A stretch of 64,000 nucleotides of DNA from Sympetrum striolatum (lineage: Eukaryota > Arthropoda > Insecta > Odonata > Libellulidae). The position numbers and the translations under genes are program-made. The notes beneath the pieces were generated by a model. The model saw only the letters and a program-made list of their open reading frames with translations. It had not been told where the DNA came from and searched no databases. Below are positions 38,201 through 51,646 of this stretch, in pieces. Location: assembly GCA_947579665.1 (NCBI GenBank), contig CANPUZ010000057.1, forward strand, positions 744,001 to 808,000. The letters are read 5' to 3'. Each line of letters opens with the position of its first letter. The stretch's first letter is position 1.

Positions 38201-40091
38201 TTAATCGTAGCAGTTTACTCAAAAAACTTCGAAAAATCGAAAAAAAAATTCGGTGAAATTTCAGTTTTTTGGCCATATTTTGCAAGATATTGAGCAAAAT
38301 TAGTCAAGTTTTGATTCATTCTAAAGTTTCTGTTATCTTCTATCCAAATTCTATAGAAATATTCAATTTTTAGCAGCAGTTAACTCAAAAAATATCGCAA
38401 ACTCAAAAAAAAATCCGTGAAATTTCAGTTTTTTTGGCCATATTTTGCTAAAAATTGAGAAAATTTAGTCAAGTTTGGATTCATTTTCACGTTTTTGATA
38501 AGACCTAACTAAATATAATAGAAGTATTCAATTTTTTTAAAGTGTTAACTCAAAAAACGTCGAAAAGTGGAAATATATCGGTAAAATTTCATGTTTTAGG
38601 CCATATTTTTCATAAAATTGAGCAAAATTAGTTTATTTTGGTCTCATTTTAAAGTTTTAGATACGATCATACCAAATTCAATATAATATATTCAATTTAT
38701 CGTAGCAGTTTACTCACAAAACGTCGAAAACTCGAAACAAAAATCGGTGAAATTTCAGTTTTTTGGCCATATTCTGCTAAAAATTGAGCAAAATTAGTCA
38801 AGTTTTGATTCATTCTAAAGTTTCTGATATTATCTAACCAAATTCTAGAGAAATATTCAATTTTTCGCTGCAGTTATCTCAAAAATCTTTGAAAACTTGA
38901 AAAAAATATTGGTGAAAACTCAGGTTTTTGGCCATATTTTGCAAGAAATTGAGCTAAATTAGTCAAATTTGGACTCATTTTAAAGTTTTTGATATCATCT
39001 TACCAAATTCTATAGAAATTTCAATTTTTAGTAGTAGTTATTTCAAAAAATTTCGCAAACTCGAAAAAAAATTCGTGAAATTTCAGTTTTTTGGCAATAT
39101 TTTTTTAAAAATTGAGAAAATTTAGTCAAGTTTGGATTCATTTTAACCTTTTTGATAAGACCTAACTTAATATTATGGAAATATTCAATTTTTTTAAGCC
39201 GTTAACTCAAAAAACGTCGAAAACTGGAAATATATCGGTAAAATTTCATGTTTTAGGCCATATTTTGCATAAAATTGAGCAAAATTAGTTTATTTTGGTC
39301 GCATTTAAAGTTTTAGATATGATTATACCAAATTCAATATAATATATTCAATTTATCGTAGCAGTTTACTCAAAAAACGTCGAAAACTGGATATATATAA
39401 CGGTAAAATTTCATGTTTTTGGCCATATTTTACATAAAATTGAGCAAAATTAGTTTATATTGGTCTCATTTTAAAGTTTTAGATATGATCTTTCCAAATT
39501 CAATATAATATATTCAATTTATCGTAGCAATCTACTCAAAAAACGTCGAAAACTCGAAAAAAAAATCGGTGAAATTTCAGTTTTTTGGCCATATTTTGCT
39601 GAAAATTGAGAAAATTTAGTCAAGTTTGGATTCATTTTAACGTTCATAATGAGACCTAACTAAATATTATAGAAATATTCAATTTTTTTAAGCTGTTAAC
39701 TCAAAAAACGTCGAAAACTGGAAATATATCGGTAAAATTTCATGTTTTAGGCCATATTTTGCATAAAATTGAGCAAAATTAGTCAAATTTGGACTCATAT
39801 TAAAGTTTTAGATATGATCTTTCCAAATTTAATAAAATATGTTCAATTTATCGTAGCAGTTTACTCAAAATATGTCGAAAACTCGAAAAAAAAATAGGTG
39901 AAATTTCAGTTTTTTGGCCATATTTTGCAAGATAGTGAGCAAAATTAGTCAAAGTTGGACTCATTTTAAAGTTTCTGATATGATCTAACCAAATTCTATA
40001 GAAATATTCAATTTTTCGCAGCAGTTAACTCAGAAATCGTTTAAAACTCGAAAAAAATATTGGTGAAATCTCAGGTTTTTGGCCATATTTT
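29241..40091. repeat. Long super-repeat, copy 2 (about 10851 bp)
   Basis: This is the direct tandem copy of 18387-29240, with the same internal order of variants. It ends at TTTTGGCCATATTTTGC near 40091. The sequence then continues with AAGAAATTGAGCTAAATT, not the CATAAAATTGAGCTAAATT that starts each copy, so the run of perfect tandem copies stops here. Confidence 0.88.
31231..31243. repeat. T13 tract, copy in super-repeat 2
   Basis: Same position and length as 20377-20389, at offset 10854. Its faithful presence argues that the tract existed before the 10.85-kb duplication. Confidence 0.85.
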
Positions 40092-41465
40092 GCAAGAAAT
40101 TGAGCTAAATTAGTCAAATTTGGACTCATTTTAAAGTTTATGATATCATCTAACCAAATTCTATAGAAATATTCAATTTTTAGTAGCAGTTAACTCAAGA
40201 AATCTCGAAAACTCGAAAAAATATCCGTGAAATTTCAGTTTTTTGGCCATATTTTGCTAAAAATTGAGAAAATTTAGTCAAGTTTGGATTCATTTTAACG
40301 TTCTTGATAAGACCTAACCAAATATTATAGAAATATTCAATTTTTTTAAGATGTTAACTCAAAAATTGTATAAAACTGGAAATATATCGGTAAAATTTCA
40401 TGTTTTTGGCCATATTTTGCGTAAAATTGAGCAAAATTAGTCAAATTTGGACTCATATTAAAGTTTTAGATATGATCTTACCAAATTCAATATAATATAT
40501 TCAATTAATCGTAGCAGTTTACTCAAAAAACTTCGAAAAATCGAAAAAAAAATTCGGTGAAATTTCAGTTTTTTGGCCATATTTTGCAAGATATTGAGCA
40601 AAATTAGTCAAGTTTTGATTCATTCTAAACTAATTTTAAAGTTTTTGATATTATCTAACGAAATTCTATAGAAATATTCAATTTTTAGTAGCAATTAACT
40701 CAAAAAATATCGCAAACTCGAAAAAAAATCCGTGAAATTTCAGTTTTTTTGCCATATTTTGCAAGAAATTGAGCAAAATTAGTCAAGTTTTGATTCATTC
40801 TAAAGTTTCTGATATGATCTAACCAAAGTCTATAGAAATATTCAATTTTTCGCAGCAGTTATCTCAAAAATCGTTGAAAACTCGAAAAAAATATTGGTGA
40901 AATCTAAGGTTTTTGGCCATATTTTGCAAGAAATGGAGCTAAATTAGTCAAATTTGGACTCATTTTAAAGTTTTTGATATCATCTAACCAAATTCTATAG
41001 AAATATTACATTTTTAGTAGCAGTTAACTCAAAAAATTTCGCAAACTCGAAAAAATATCCGTGAAATTTCAGTTTTTTGGCCATATTTTGTTAAAAATTG
41101 AGAAAATTTAGTCAAGTTTGGATTCATTATAACGTTTCTAATAAAACTTAACTAAATATAATAGAAATTTTCAATTTTTATAAGCTGTTAACTCAAAAAA
41201 CGTCCAAAACTGGAAATATATCGGTAAAATTTCATGTTTTTGGCCATATTTTGCATAAAATTGAGCAAAATTAGTTTATTTTTGTCTCATTTTAAAGTTT
41301 TAGATATGATCATATCAAATTCAATATTATATATTCAATTTATCGTAGCAGTTTACTCAAAAAACGTCGAGAACTCGAAAAAAAAATATTGGTGAAATCT
41401 AAGGTTTTTGGCCATATTTTGCAAGAAATTGAGCAAAATTAGTCAAATTTGGACTCATTTTAAAG
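40092..41465. repeat. Mosaic zone between super-repeats
   Basis: Several switches between variant lineages occur within 1.4 kb. From 40092 to about 40440 it matches 47176-47524. At 40440 an A-type head passes into TAGTCAAATTTGGACTC. At 40630 there is an out-of-phase joint with about 11 extra bases. The rest is assembled from pieces resembling 15.4 and 29.9 kb. It reads as a scar of several recombination events. Confidence 0.65.
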
Positions 41466-43110
41466 TTTTTGATATTATCTAACGAAATTCTATAGAAATA
41501 TTCAATTTTTAGTAGCAATTAACTCAAAAAATATCGCAAACTCGAAAAAAAATCCGTGAAATTTCAGTTTTTTGGCCATATTTTGCTAAAAATTGAGAAA
41601 ATTTAGTCAAGTTTGGATCAATTTAAACGTTTTTGATAAGACCTAATTAAATATAATAGAAGTATTCAATTTTTTTAAGCTGTTAACTCAAAAAACGTCG
41701 AAAACTGGAAATATATCGGTAAAATTTCATGTTTTAGGCCATATTTTGCATAAAATTGAGCAAAATTAGTTTATTTTGGTCTCATTTTAGAGTTTTAGAT
41801 ATGATCTTACCAAATTCAATATAATATATTCAATTAATCGTAGCAGTTTACTCAAAATATGTCGAAAACTCGAAACAAAAATCTGTGAAATTTCAGTTTT
41901 TTGGCCATATTTTGCAAGAAATTGAGCAAAATTAGTCAAGTTATGATTCATTCTATAGTTTCTGATATGATCTAACCAAATTCTATAGAAATATTCAATT
42001 TTTCGCAGCAGTTATCTCAAAAATCGTTGAAAACTCGAAAAAAATATTGGTGAAATCTCAGGTTTTTGGCCATATTTTGCAAGAAATTGAGCAAAATTAG
42101 TCAAATTTGGACTCATTTTAAAGTTTTTGATATCATCTAACCAAATTCTATAGAAATATTCAATTTTTAGTAGCAGTTACCTCAAAAAATTTCGCAAACT
42201 CGAAAAAAAAATCGGTGAAATTTCAGTTTTTTGGCCATATTTTGCTATAAATTGAGAAAATTTAGTCAAGTTTTGATTCATCTTAACGTTTTTATAAGAC
42301 CTAACTTAATATTATGGAAATATTCAATTTTTTTAAGCCGTTAACTCAAAAAACGTCGAAAACTGGAAATATATCGGTAAAATTTCATGTTTTAGGCCAT
42401 ATTTTGCATAAAATTGAGCAAAATTAGTTTATTTTGGTCGCATTTAAAGTTTTAGATATGATTATACCAAATTCAATATAATATATTCAATTTATCGTAG
42501 CAGTTTACTCAAAAAACGTCGAAAACTGGATATATATAACGGTAAAATTTCATGTTTTTGGCCATATTTTACATAAAATTGAGCAAAATTAGTTTATGTT
42601 GGTCTCATTTTAAAGTTTTAGATATGATCTTTCCAAATTCAATATAATATATTCAATTTATCTTAGCAATATACTCAAAAAACGTCGAAAACTCGAAAAA
42701 AAAATCGGTGAAATTTCAGTTTTTTGGCCATATTTTGCTGAAAATTGAGAAAATTTAGTCAAGTTTGGATTCATTTTAACGTTCATAATGAGACCTAACT
42801 AAATATTATAGAAATATTCAATTTTTTTAAGCTGTTAACTCAAAAAACGTCGAAAACTGGAAATATATCGGTAAAATTTCATGTTTTAGGCCATATTTTG
42901 CATAAAATTGAGCAAAATTAGTCAAATTTGGACTCATATTAAAGTTTTAGATATGATCTTTCCAAATTTAATAAAATATGTTCAATTTATCGTAGCAGTT
43001 TACTCAAAATATGTCGAAAACTCGAAAAAAAAATAGGTGAAATTTCAGTTTTTTGGCCATATTTTGCAAGATAGTGAGCAAAATTAGTCAAAGTTGGACT
43101 CATTTTAAAG
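41466..43110. repeat. 1645-bp period duplication, copy 1 (10 monomers)
   Basis: The word TTTTTGATATTATCTAACG at 41466 recurs at 43111. The two segments match for about 1270 bases, to near 42736 and 44381, after which copy 1 continues with GCTGAAAATTGAG. The contents include D, A and B monomers and an A/D chimera with CTGGATATATATAACGG. Confidence 0.78.
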
Positions 43111-44381
43111 TTTTTGATATTATCTAACGAAATTCTATAGAAATATTCAATTTTTAGTAGCAATTAACTCAAAAAATATCGCAAACTCGAAAAAAAATCC
43201 GTGAAATTTCAGTTTTTTGGCCATATTTTGCTAAAAATTGAGAAAATTTAGTCAAGTTTGGATCAATTTAAACGTTTTTGATAAGACCTAATTAAATATA
43301 ATAGAAGTATTCAATTTTTTTAAGCTGTTAACTCAAAAAACGTCGAAAACTGGAAATATATCGGTAAAATTTCATGTTTTAGGCCATATTTTGCATAAAA
43401 TTGAGCAAAATTAGTTTATTTTGGTCTCATTTTAGAGTTTTAGATATGATCTTACCAAATTCAATATAATATATTCAATTAATCGTAGCAGTTTACTCAA
43501 AATATGTCGAAAACTCGAAACAAAAATCTGTGAAATTTCAGTTTTTTGGCCATATTTTGCAAGAAATTGAGCAAAATTAGTCAAGTTATGATTCATTCTA
43601 TAGTTTCTGATATGATCTAACCAAATTCTATAGAAATATTCAATTTTTCGCAGCAGTTATCTCAAAAATCGTTGAAAACTCGAAAAAAATATTGGTGAAA
43701 TCTCAGGTTTTTGGCCATATTTTGCAAGAAATTGAGCAAAATTAGTCAAATTTGGACTCATTTTAAAGTTTTTGATATCATCTAACCAAATTCTATAGAA
43801 ATATTCAATTTTTAGTAGCAGTTACCTCAAAAAATTTCGCAAACTCGAAAAAAAAATCGGTGAAATTTCAGTTTTTTGGCCATATTTTGCTATAAATTGA
43901 GAAAATTTAGTCAAGTTTTGATTCATCTTAACGTTTTTATAAGACCTAACTTAATATTATGGAAATATTCAATTTTTTTAAGCCGTTAACTCAAAAAACG
44001 TCGAAAACTGGAAATATATCGGTAAAATTTCATGTTTTAGGCCATATTTTGCATAAAATTGAGCAAAATTAGTTTATTTTGGTCGCATTTAAAGTTTTAG
44101 ATATGATTATACCAAATTCAATATAATATATTCAATTTATCGTAGCAGTTTACTCAAAAAACGTCGAAAACTGGATATATATAACGGTAAAATTTCATGT
44201 TTTTGGCCATATTTTACATAAAATTGAGCAAAATTAGTTTATATTGGTCTCATTTTAATGTTTTAGATATGATCTTTCCAAATTCAATATAATATATTCA
44301 ATTTATCGTAGCAATTTACTCTCAAAACGTCGAAAACTCGAAAAAAAAATCGGTGAAATTTCAGTTTTTTGGCCATATTTT
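43111..44381. repeat. 1645-bp period duplication, copy 2 (partial, about 1271 bp)
   Basis: Second copy of the segment starting at 41466. It diverges after 44381, where GCAAGAAATTCAGC (type C') replaces GCTGAAAATTGAG. A few single-base differences are visible, such as GTTTATGTTGG against GTTTATATTGG. Confidence 0.78.
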
Positions 44382-45190
44382 GCAAGAAATTCAGCAAAAT
44401 TAGTCAAATTTGGACTCATTTTAAAGTTTCTGATATGATATAACCAAATTCTATAGAAATACTCAAGTTTTAGTAGCAGTTACCTCAAAAAAGTTCGTAA
44501 ACTCGAAAAAAAATCCTTGAAATTTCAGTTTTTTGGCCATATTTTGCTAAAAATTGAGAAAATTTAGTCAAGTTTTGATTCATTTTAACGTTTTTGATAT
44601 GACCTAACTTAATATTATCGAAATATTAAATTTTTTTAAGCTGTTAACTCAAAAAACGTCGAAAACTGGAAATATATCGGTAAAATTTCATGTTTTTGGC
44701 CATATTTTGCATAAAATTGAGCAAAATTAGTTTATTTTTGTCTCATTTTAAAGTTTTAGATATGATCCTTCCAAATTCAATATAATATATTCAATTTATC
44801 GTAGCAATTTACTCAAAAAACGTCGAAAACTCGAAAAAAAAATCGGTGAAATTTCAGTTTTTTGGCCATATTTTGCAAGAAATTCAGCAAAATTAGTCAA
44901 ATTTGGACTCATTTTAAAGTTTCTGATATGATATAACCAAATTCTATAGAAATACTCAAGTTTTAGTAGCAGTTACCTCAAAAAAGTTCGTAAACTCGAA
45001 AAAAAATCCTTGAAATTTCAGTTTTTTGGCCATATTTTGCTAAAAATTGAGAAAATTTAGTCAAGTTTTGATTCATTTTAACGTTTTTGATATGACCTAA
45101 CTTAATATTATCGAAATATTAAATTTTTTTAAGCTGTTAACTCAAAAAACGTCGAAAACTGGAAATATATCGGTAAAATTTCATGTTTTA
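44371..45190. repeat. C'-D-A trimer tandem (493-bp period)
   Basis: Type C' monomers with ATACTCAAGTTTTAG start at 44371 and 44864, each followed by the same D variant (ATTATCGAAATATTAAATT). The tetramer is reduced to a trimer by absence of type B. Single copies of the C' and D pair occur at the equivalent places in the 10.85-kb super-repeats. Confidence 0.75.
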
Positions 45191-47524
45191 GGCCATATTT
45201 TGCATAAAATTGAGCAAAATTAGTTTATTTTGGTCTCATTTTAGAGTTTTAGATATGATCTTACCAAATTCAATATAATATATTCAATTAATCGTAGCAG
45301 TTTACTCAAAAAACTTCGAAAAATCGAAAAAAAAATTCGGTGAAATTTCAGTTTTTTGGCCATATTTTGCAAGATATTGAGCAAAATTAGTCAAGTTTTG
45401 ATTCATTCTAAAGTTTCTGTTATCTTCTATCCAAATTCTATAGAAATATTCAATTTTTAGTAGCAGTTAACTCAAAAAATATCGCAAACTCAAAAAAAAA
45501 TCCGTGAAATTTCAGTTTTTTTGGCCATATTTTGCTAAAAATTGAGAAAATTTAGTCAAGTTTGGATTCATTTTCACGTTTTTGATAAGACCTAACTAAA
45601 TATAATAGAAGTATTCAATTTTTTTAAAGTGTTAACTCAAAAAACGTCGAAAAGTGGAAATATATCGGTAAAATTTCATGTTTTAGGCCATATTTTTCAT
45701 AAAATTGAGCAAAATTAGTTTATTTTGGTCTCATTTTAAAGTTTTAGATACGATCATACCAAATTCAATATAATATATTCAATTTATCGTAGCAGTTTAC
45801 TCACAAAACGTCGAAAACTCGAAACAAAAATCGGTGAAATTTCAGTTTTTTGGCCATATTCTGCTAAAAATTGAGCAAAATTAGTCAAGTTTTGATTCAT
45901 TCTAAAGTTTCTGATATTATCTAACCAAATTCTAGAGAAATATTCAATTTTTCGCTGCAGTTATCTCAAAAATCTTTGAAAACTTGAAAAAAATATTGGT
46001 GAAAACTCAGGTTTTTGGCCATATTTTGCAAGAAATTGAGCTAAATTAGTCAAATTTGGACTCATTTTAAAGTTTTTGATATCATCTTACCAAATTCTAT
46101 AGAAATTTCAATTTTTAGTAGTAGTTATTTCAAAAAATTTCGCAAACTCGAAAAAAAATCCGTGAAATTTCAGTTTTTTGGCAATATTTTTTTAAAAATT
46201 GAGAAAATTTAGTCAAGTTTGGATTCATTTTAACCTTTTTGATAAGACCTAACTTAATATTATGGAAATATTCAATTTTTTTAAGCCGTTAACTCAAAAA
46301 ACGTCGAAAACTGGAAATATATCGGTAAAATTTCATGTTTTAGGCCATATTTTGCATAAAATTGAGCAAAATTAGTTTATTTTGGTCGCATTTAAAGTTT
46401 TAGATATGATTATACCAAATTCAATATAATATATTCAATTTATCGTAGCAGTTTACTCAAAAAACGTCGAAAACTGGATATATATAACGGTAAAATTTCA
46501 TGTTTTTGGCCATATTTTACATAAAATTGAGCAAAATTAGTTTATATTGGTCTCATTTTAAAGTTTTAGATATGATCTTTCCAAATTCAATATAATATAT
46601 TCAATTTATCGTAGCAATTTACTCAAAAAACGTCGAAAACTCGAAAAAAAAATCGGTGAAATTTCAGTTTTTTGGCCATATTTTGCTGAAAATTGAGAAA
46701 ATTTAGTCAAGTTTGGATTCATTTTAACGTTCATAATGAGACCTAACTAAATATTATAGAAATATTCAATTTTTTTAAGCTGTTAACTCAAAAAACGTCG
46801 AAAACTGGAAATATATCGGTAAAATTTCATGTTTTAGGCCATATTTTGCATAAAATTGAGCAAAATTAGTCAAATTTGGACTCATATTAAAGTTTTAGAT
46901 ATGATCTTTCCAAATTTAATAAAATATGTTCAATTTATCGTAGCAGTTTACTCAAAATATGTCGAAAACTCGAAAAAAAAATAGGTGAAATTTCAGTTTT
47001 TTGGCCATATTTTGCAAGATAGTGAGCAAAATTAGTCAAAGTTGGACTCATTTTAAAGTTTCTGATATGATCTAACCAAATTCTATAGAAATATTCAATT
47101 TTTCGCAGCAGTTAACTCAGAAATCGTTTAAAACTCGAAAAAAATATTGGTGAAATCTCAGGTTTTTGGCCATATTTTGCAAGAAATTGAGCTAAATTAG
47201 TCAAATTTGGACTCATTTTAAAGTTTATGATATCATCTAACCAAATTCTATAGAAATATTCAATTTTTAGTAGCAGTTAACTCAAGAAATCTCGCAAACT
47301 CGAAAAAATATCCGTGAAATTTCAGTTTTTTGGCCATATTTTGCTAAAAATTGAGAAAATTTAGTCAAGTTTGGATTCATTTTAACGTTCTTGATAAGAC
47401 CTAACCAAATATTATAGAAATATTCAATTTTTTTAAGATGTTAACTCAAAAATTGTATAAAACTGGAAATATATCGGTAAAATTTCATGTTTTTGGCCAT
47501 ATTTTGCGTAAAATTGAGCAAAAT
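44690..47524. repeat. Repeat of 37.6-40.44 kb at 7084-7087 bp offset
   Basis: From about 44690 to 47524 the sequence follows 37605-40440 in order, including GATACGATCATACC, GGCCATATTCTGC, TTTTTCGCTGCAG, CATAATGAGACC and AAGATGTTAACTC. The offset drifts only by a few bases. The intervening 40.44-44.69 kb is the remainder of this 43-monomer-long period. Confidence 0.75.
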
Positions 47525-50500
47525 TAGTTTATTTTGGTCTCTTTTTAAAGTTATAGATATGATCATACCAAATCCAATATAATATATTCAATTTATCGTA
47601 GCAGTTTACTCAAAAAACGTCGAAATCTCGAAAAAAAAATCGGTATAAATTTCAGTTTTTTGGCCATATTTTGCAAGAAATTGAGCAAAATTAGTCAAAT
47701 TTGGACTCATTTTAAAGTTTTTGATATCATCTAACCAAATTCTATAGAAATATTCAATTTTTAGTAGCAGTGAACTCAAAAAATTTCGCAAACTCGAAGG
47801 AAAATCCGTGAAATTTCAGTTTTTTTGCAATACTTTGCTAAAAATTGAGAAAATTTAGTCAAGTTTGGATTCAATTTAACATTATTGATAAGACCTAATT
47901 AAATACGATAGACACATTCAATTTCTTTAGCCGTTAACTCAAAAAGCGTTGAAAACTCGAAAATAAAAATCGGTGAAATTTCAGTTTTTTGGCCATATTT
48001 TGAAGAAATTGAGCAAAATTAGTCAAGTTTTGATTCAATCTAAAGTTTCTGATATGATCTAACCAAATTCTATAGAAATTTTTAATTTTTCGCAGCAGTT
48101 AACTCAAAAATCGTTGAAAACTCGAAAAAAATATTGGTAAAATTTCAGGTTTTTGGCCATATTTTGCAAGAAATTGAGCAAAATTAGTCAAATGTGGACT
48201 CATTTTAAAGTTTTAGGTATGATCTTACCAAATTCAATATAATATATTCAATTCATCGTAGCAGTTTACTCAAAAAACGTCGAAAACTGGAAATATATAA
48301 CGGTAAAATTTCATGTTTTTGGCCATATTTTGCATAAAATTGAGCAAAATTAGTTTATTTTGGTCTCATTTTAAAGTTTTAGATATGATCTTTCCAAATT
48401 CAATATAATATATTCAATTTATCGTAGCAATTTACTCAAAAAACGTCGAAAACTCGAAAAAAAAATCGGTGAAATTTCAGTTTTTTGGCCATATTTTGCA
48501 AGAAATTCAGCAAAATTAGTCAAATTTGGACTCATTTTAAAGTTTCTGATATGATATAACCAAATTCTATAGAAATACTCAATTGTTAGTTGCAGTTACC
48601 TCAAAAAATTTCGTAAACTCGAAAAAAAATCCTTGAAATTTCAGTTTTTTGGCCATATTTTGCTAAAAATTGAGAAAATTTAGTCAAGTTTGGATTCATT
48701 TTAACGTTCATAATGAGACCTAACTATATATTATAGAAATATTCAATTTTTTTAAGCTGTTAACTCAAAAAACGTCGAAAACTGGAAATATATCGGTAAA
48801 ATTTCATGTTTTAGGCCATATTTTGCATAAAATTGAGCAAAATTAGTTTATTTTGGTCTCATTTTAGATTTTTAGATATGATCTTACCAAATTCAATATA
48901 ATATATTCAATTTATCGTAGCAGTTTACTCAAAATATGTCGAAAACTCGAAACAAAAATCGGTGAAATTTCAGTTTTTTGGCCATATTTTGCAAGAAATT
49001 GAGCAAAATTAGTCAAGTTTTGATTCATTCTAAAGTTTCTGATATGATCTAACCAAATTCTATAGAAATATTCAATTTTTCGCAGCAGTTATCTAAAAAT
49101 CGTTGAAAACTCGGAAAAAATATTGGTGAAATCTCAGTTTTTTGGCCATATTTTGCTAAAAATTGAGAAAATGTCGTCAAGTTTGGATTCATTTTAACGT
49201 TCTTGATGAGTCCTAACTAAATATTATAGAAATATTCAATTTATTTAAGCCGTTAACTCAAAAAACGTCGAAAACTGGAAATATATCTGTAAAATTTCAT
49301 GTTTTTGGCCATATTTTGCATAAAATTGAGCTAAATTAGTCAAATTTGGACCCATTTTAAAGATTTTGATATCATCTAACCAAATTCTATACATATATTC
49401 AATTTTTAGTAGCAGTTAACTCAGAAAATTTCGCAAACTCGAAAAAAAAAACGTGAAATATCAGTTTTTTGGCCATATTTTGCTAATAATTGAGAAAATT
49501 TAGTCAAGTTTGGATTCATTTTAACGTTTTTGATAAGACCTAACTAAATATTATAGAAATATTCAATTTTTTAAAGCTGTTATTTAAAAAAACGTCGAAA
49601 ACTGGAAATATATCGGTAAAATTTCATGTTTTGGGCCATATTTTGCATTAAATTGAGCAAAATTAGTTTATTTTGGTCTCATTTTAATGTTTTAGATATG
49701 ATCATACCAAATTCAATATCATATATTCAATTTATCGTAGCAGTTTACTCAAAAAACGTAGAGAACTCGAAAAAAAAATTCGGTGAAATTTCAGTTTTTT
49801 GGCCTTATTTTGCAAGAAATAGAGCAAAATTACTCAAGTTTTGATTCATTCTAAAGTTTCTGATATGATCTTACCAAATTCTATAGAAATATTCAATTTT
49901 TCGCAGCAGTTAACTCAAAAATCGTTGAAAACTCGAAAAAAATATTGGTGAAATCTAAGGTTTTTGGCCATATTTTGCAAGAAATTAAATACATTAGTCA
50001 AATTTGGACTCATTTTAAAGTTTTTGATATCATCTAACCAAATTCTATAGAAATATTACATTTTTAGTAGCAGTTAACTAAAAAATTTCGCAAACTCGAA
50101 AGAAAATCCGTGAAATTTCAGTTTTTTGGAAATACTTTGCTAAAAATTGTGAAAATTTAGTCAAGTTTGGATTCAATTTAACGTTTTTGATAAGACCTAA
50201 TTAAATATTATAGACACATTCAATTTTTTAGCAGTTAACTCAAAAAGCGTTGAAAACTCGAAAAAAAAATCGGTGAAATTTCAGTTTTTTGGCCATATTT
50301 TGCTAAAAATTAAGAAAATTTAGTCAAGTTTCTATTCATTTTAACGTTTTTGATAAGACCTAATAAAAATATTATAGAAATATCTTATTTTTTTAAGCTG
50401 TTAACTCAAAAAACGTCGAAAACTGGAAATATATCGGTAAAATTTCATGTTTTAGGCCATATTTTGCATAAAATTGAGCAAAATTAGTTTATTTTTGTCT

Positions 50501-51633
50501 CATTTTAAAGTTTTAGATATGATCTTACCAAATTCAATGTAATATATTCAATTTTTCGCAGCAGTTATCTGAAAAATCGTTGAAAACTCGAAAAAAATAT
50601 TGGTGAAATCTCAGGTTTTTGGCCATATTTTGCAAGAATTTGAGCTAAATTAGTCAAATTTGGACTCATTTTAAAGTATTTGATTTCGTCTAACCAAATT
50701 CTATAGAAATATTCAATTTTTAGTAGCAGTTAACTAAAAATATTTCGCAAACTCAAAAAAAAATCCATGAAATTTCATTTTTTTGGCCACATTTTGTTAA
50801 AAATTGAGAAAATTTAGTCAAGTTTGGATTCATTTTAACGTTTTTGATAAGATCTAACTAAATATTATAGTAATATTCAATTTTTTAAAGCTGTTAACTC
50901 AAAAAACGTCGAATACTGGAAATATAACGGTAAAATTTCATGTTTTTGGCCATATTTTGCATTAAATTGAGCAAAATTAGTTTATTTTTGTCTCATTTTA
51001 AAGTTTCTGATATGATCCAACCAAATTCTATAGAAATATTCAATTTTTCGCAGCAGTTAACTCAAAAATCGTTGAAAACTCTAAAAAAATATTGGTAAAA
51101 TTTCAGGTTTTTGGCCATATTTTGCATAAAATTGAGCAAAATTAGTTTATTTTGGTCTCATTTAAAGTTTTAGATATGATCTTACCAAATTCAATGTAAT
51201 ATATTCAATTTTTCGCAGCAGTTATCTGAAAAATCGTTGAAAACTCGAAAAAAATATTGGTGAAATCTCAGGTTTTTGGCCATATTTTGCAAGAAATTGA
51301 GCAAAATTAGTCAAATTTGGACTCATTTTAAAGTTTTTGATATCATTTAACCAAATTCTATAGAAATATTCAATTTTTCGCAGCAGTTAACTCAGAAAAT
51401 ATCGCAAACTCAAAAAAAAATCCGTGAAATTTCAGTTTTTTGGCCATATTTTGCTAAAAATATAGAAAATTTAGTCAAGTTTGGATTCATTTTAACGTTT
51501 TTGATCAGACCTAACTAAATATTATAGAAGTATTCAATTTTTTTAAATTGTTAACTCAAAAAACGTCGAAAAGTGGAAATATATCGGTAAAATTTCATGT
51601 TTTAGGCCATATTTTGCATAAAATTGAGTAAAA

Positions 51634-51646
51634 TTTTTTTTTTTTT
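51634..51646. repeat. T13 tract, copy in the extended super-repeat
   Basis: Third copy in the GAGTAAAA lineage. The following base context differs slightly (GTTATAG in place of GTTTTAG), so this is not a pure duplicate of the other two copies. Confidence 0.85.
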
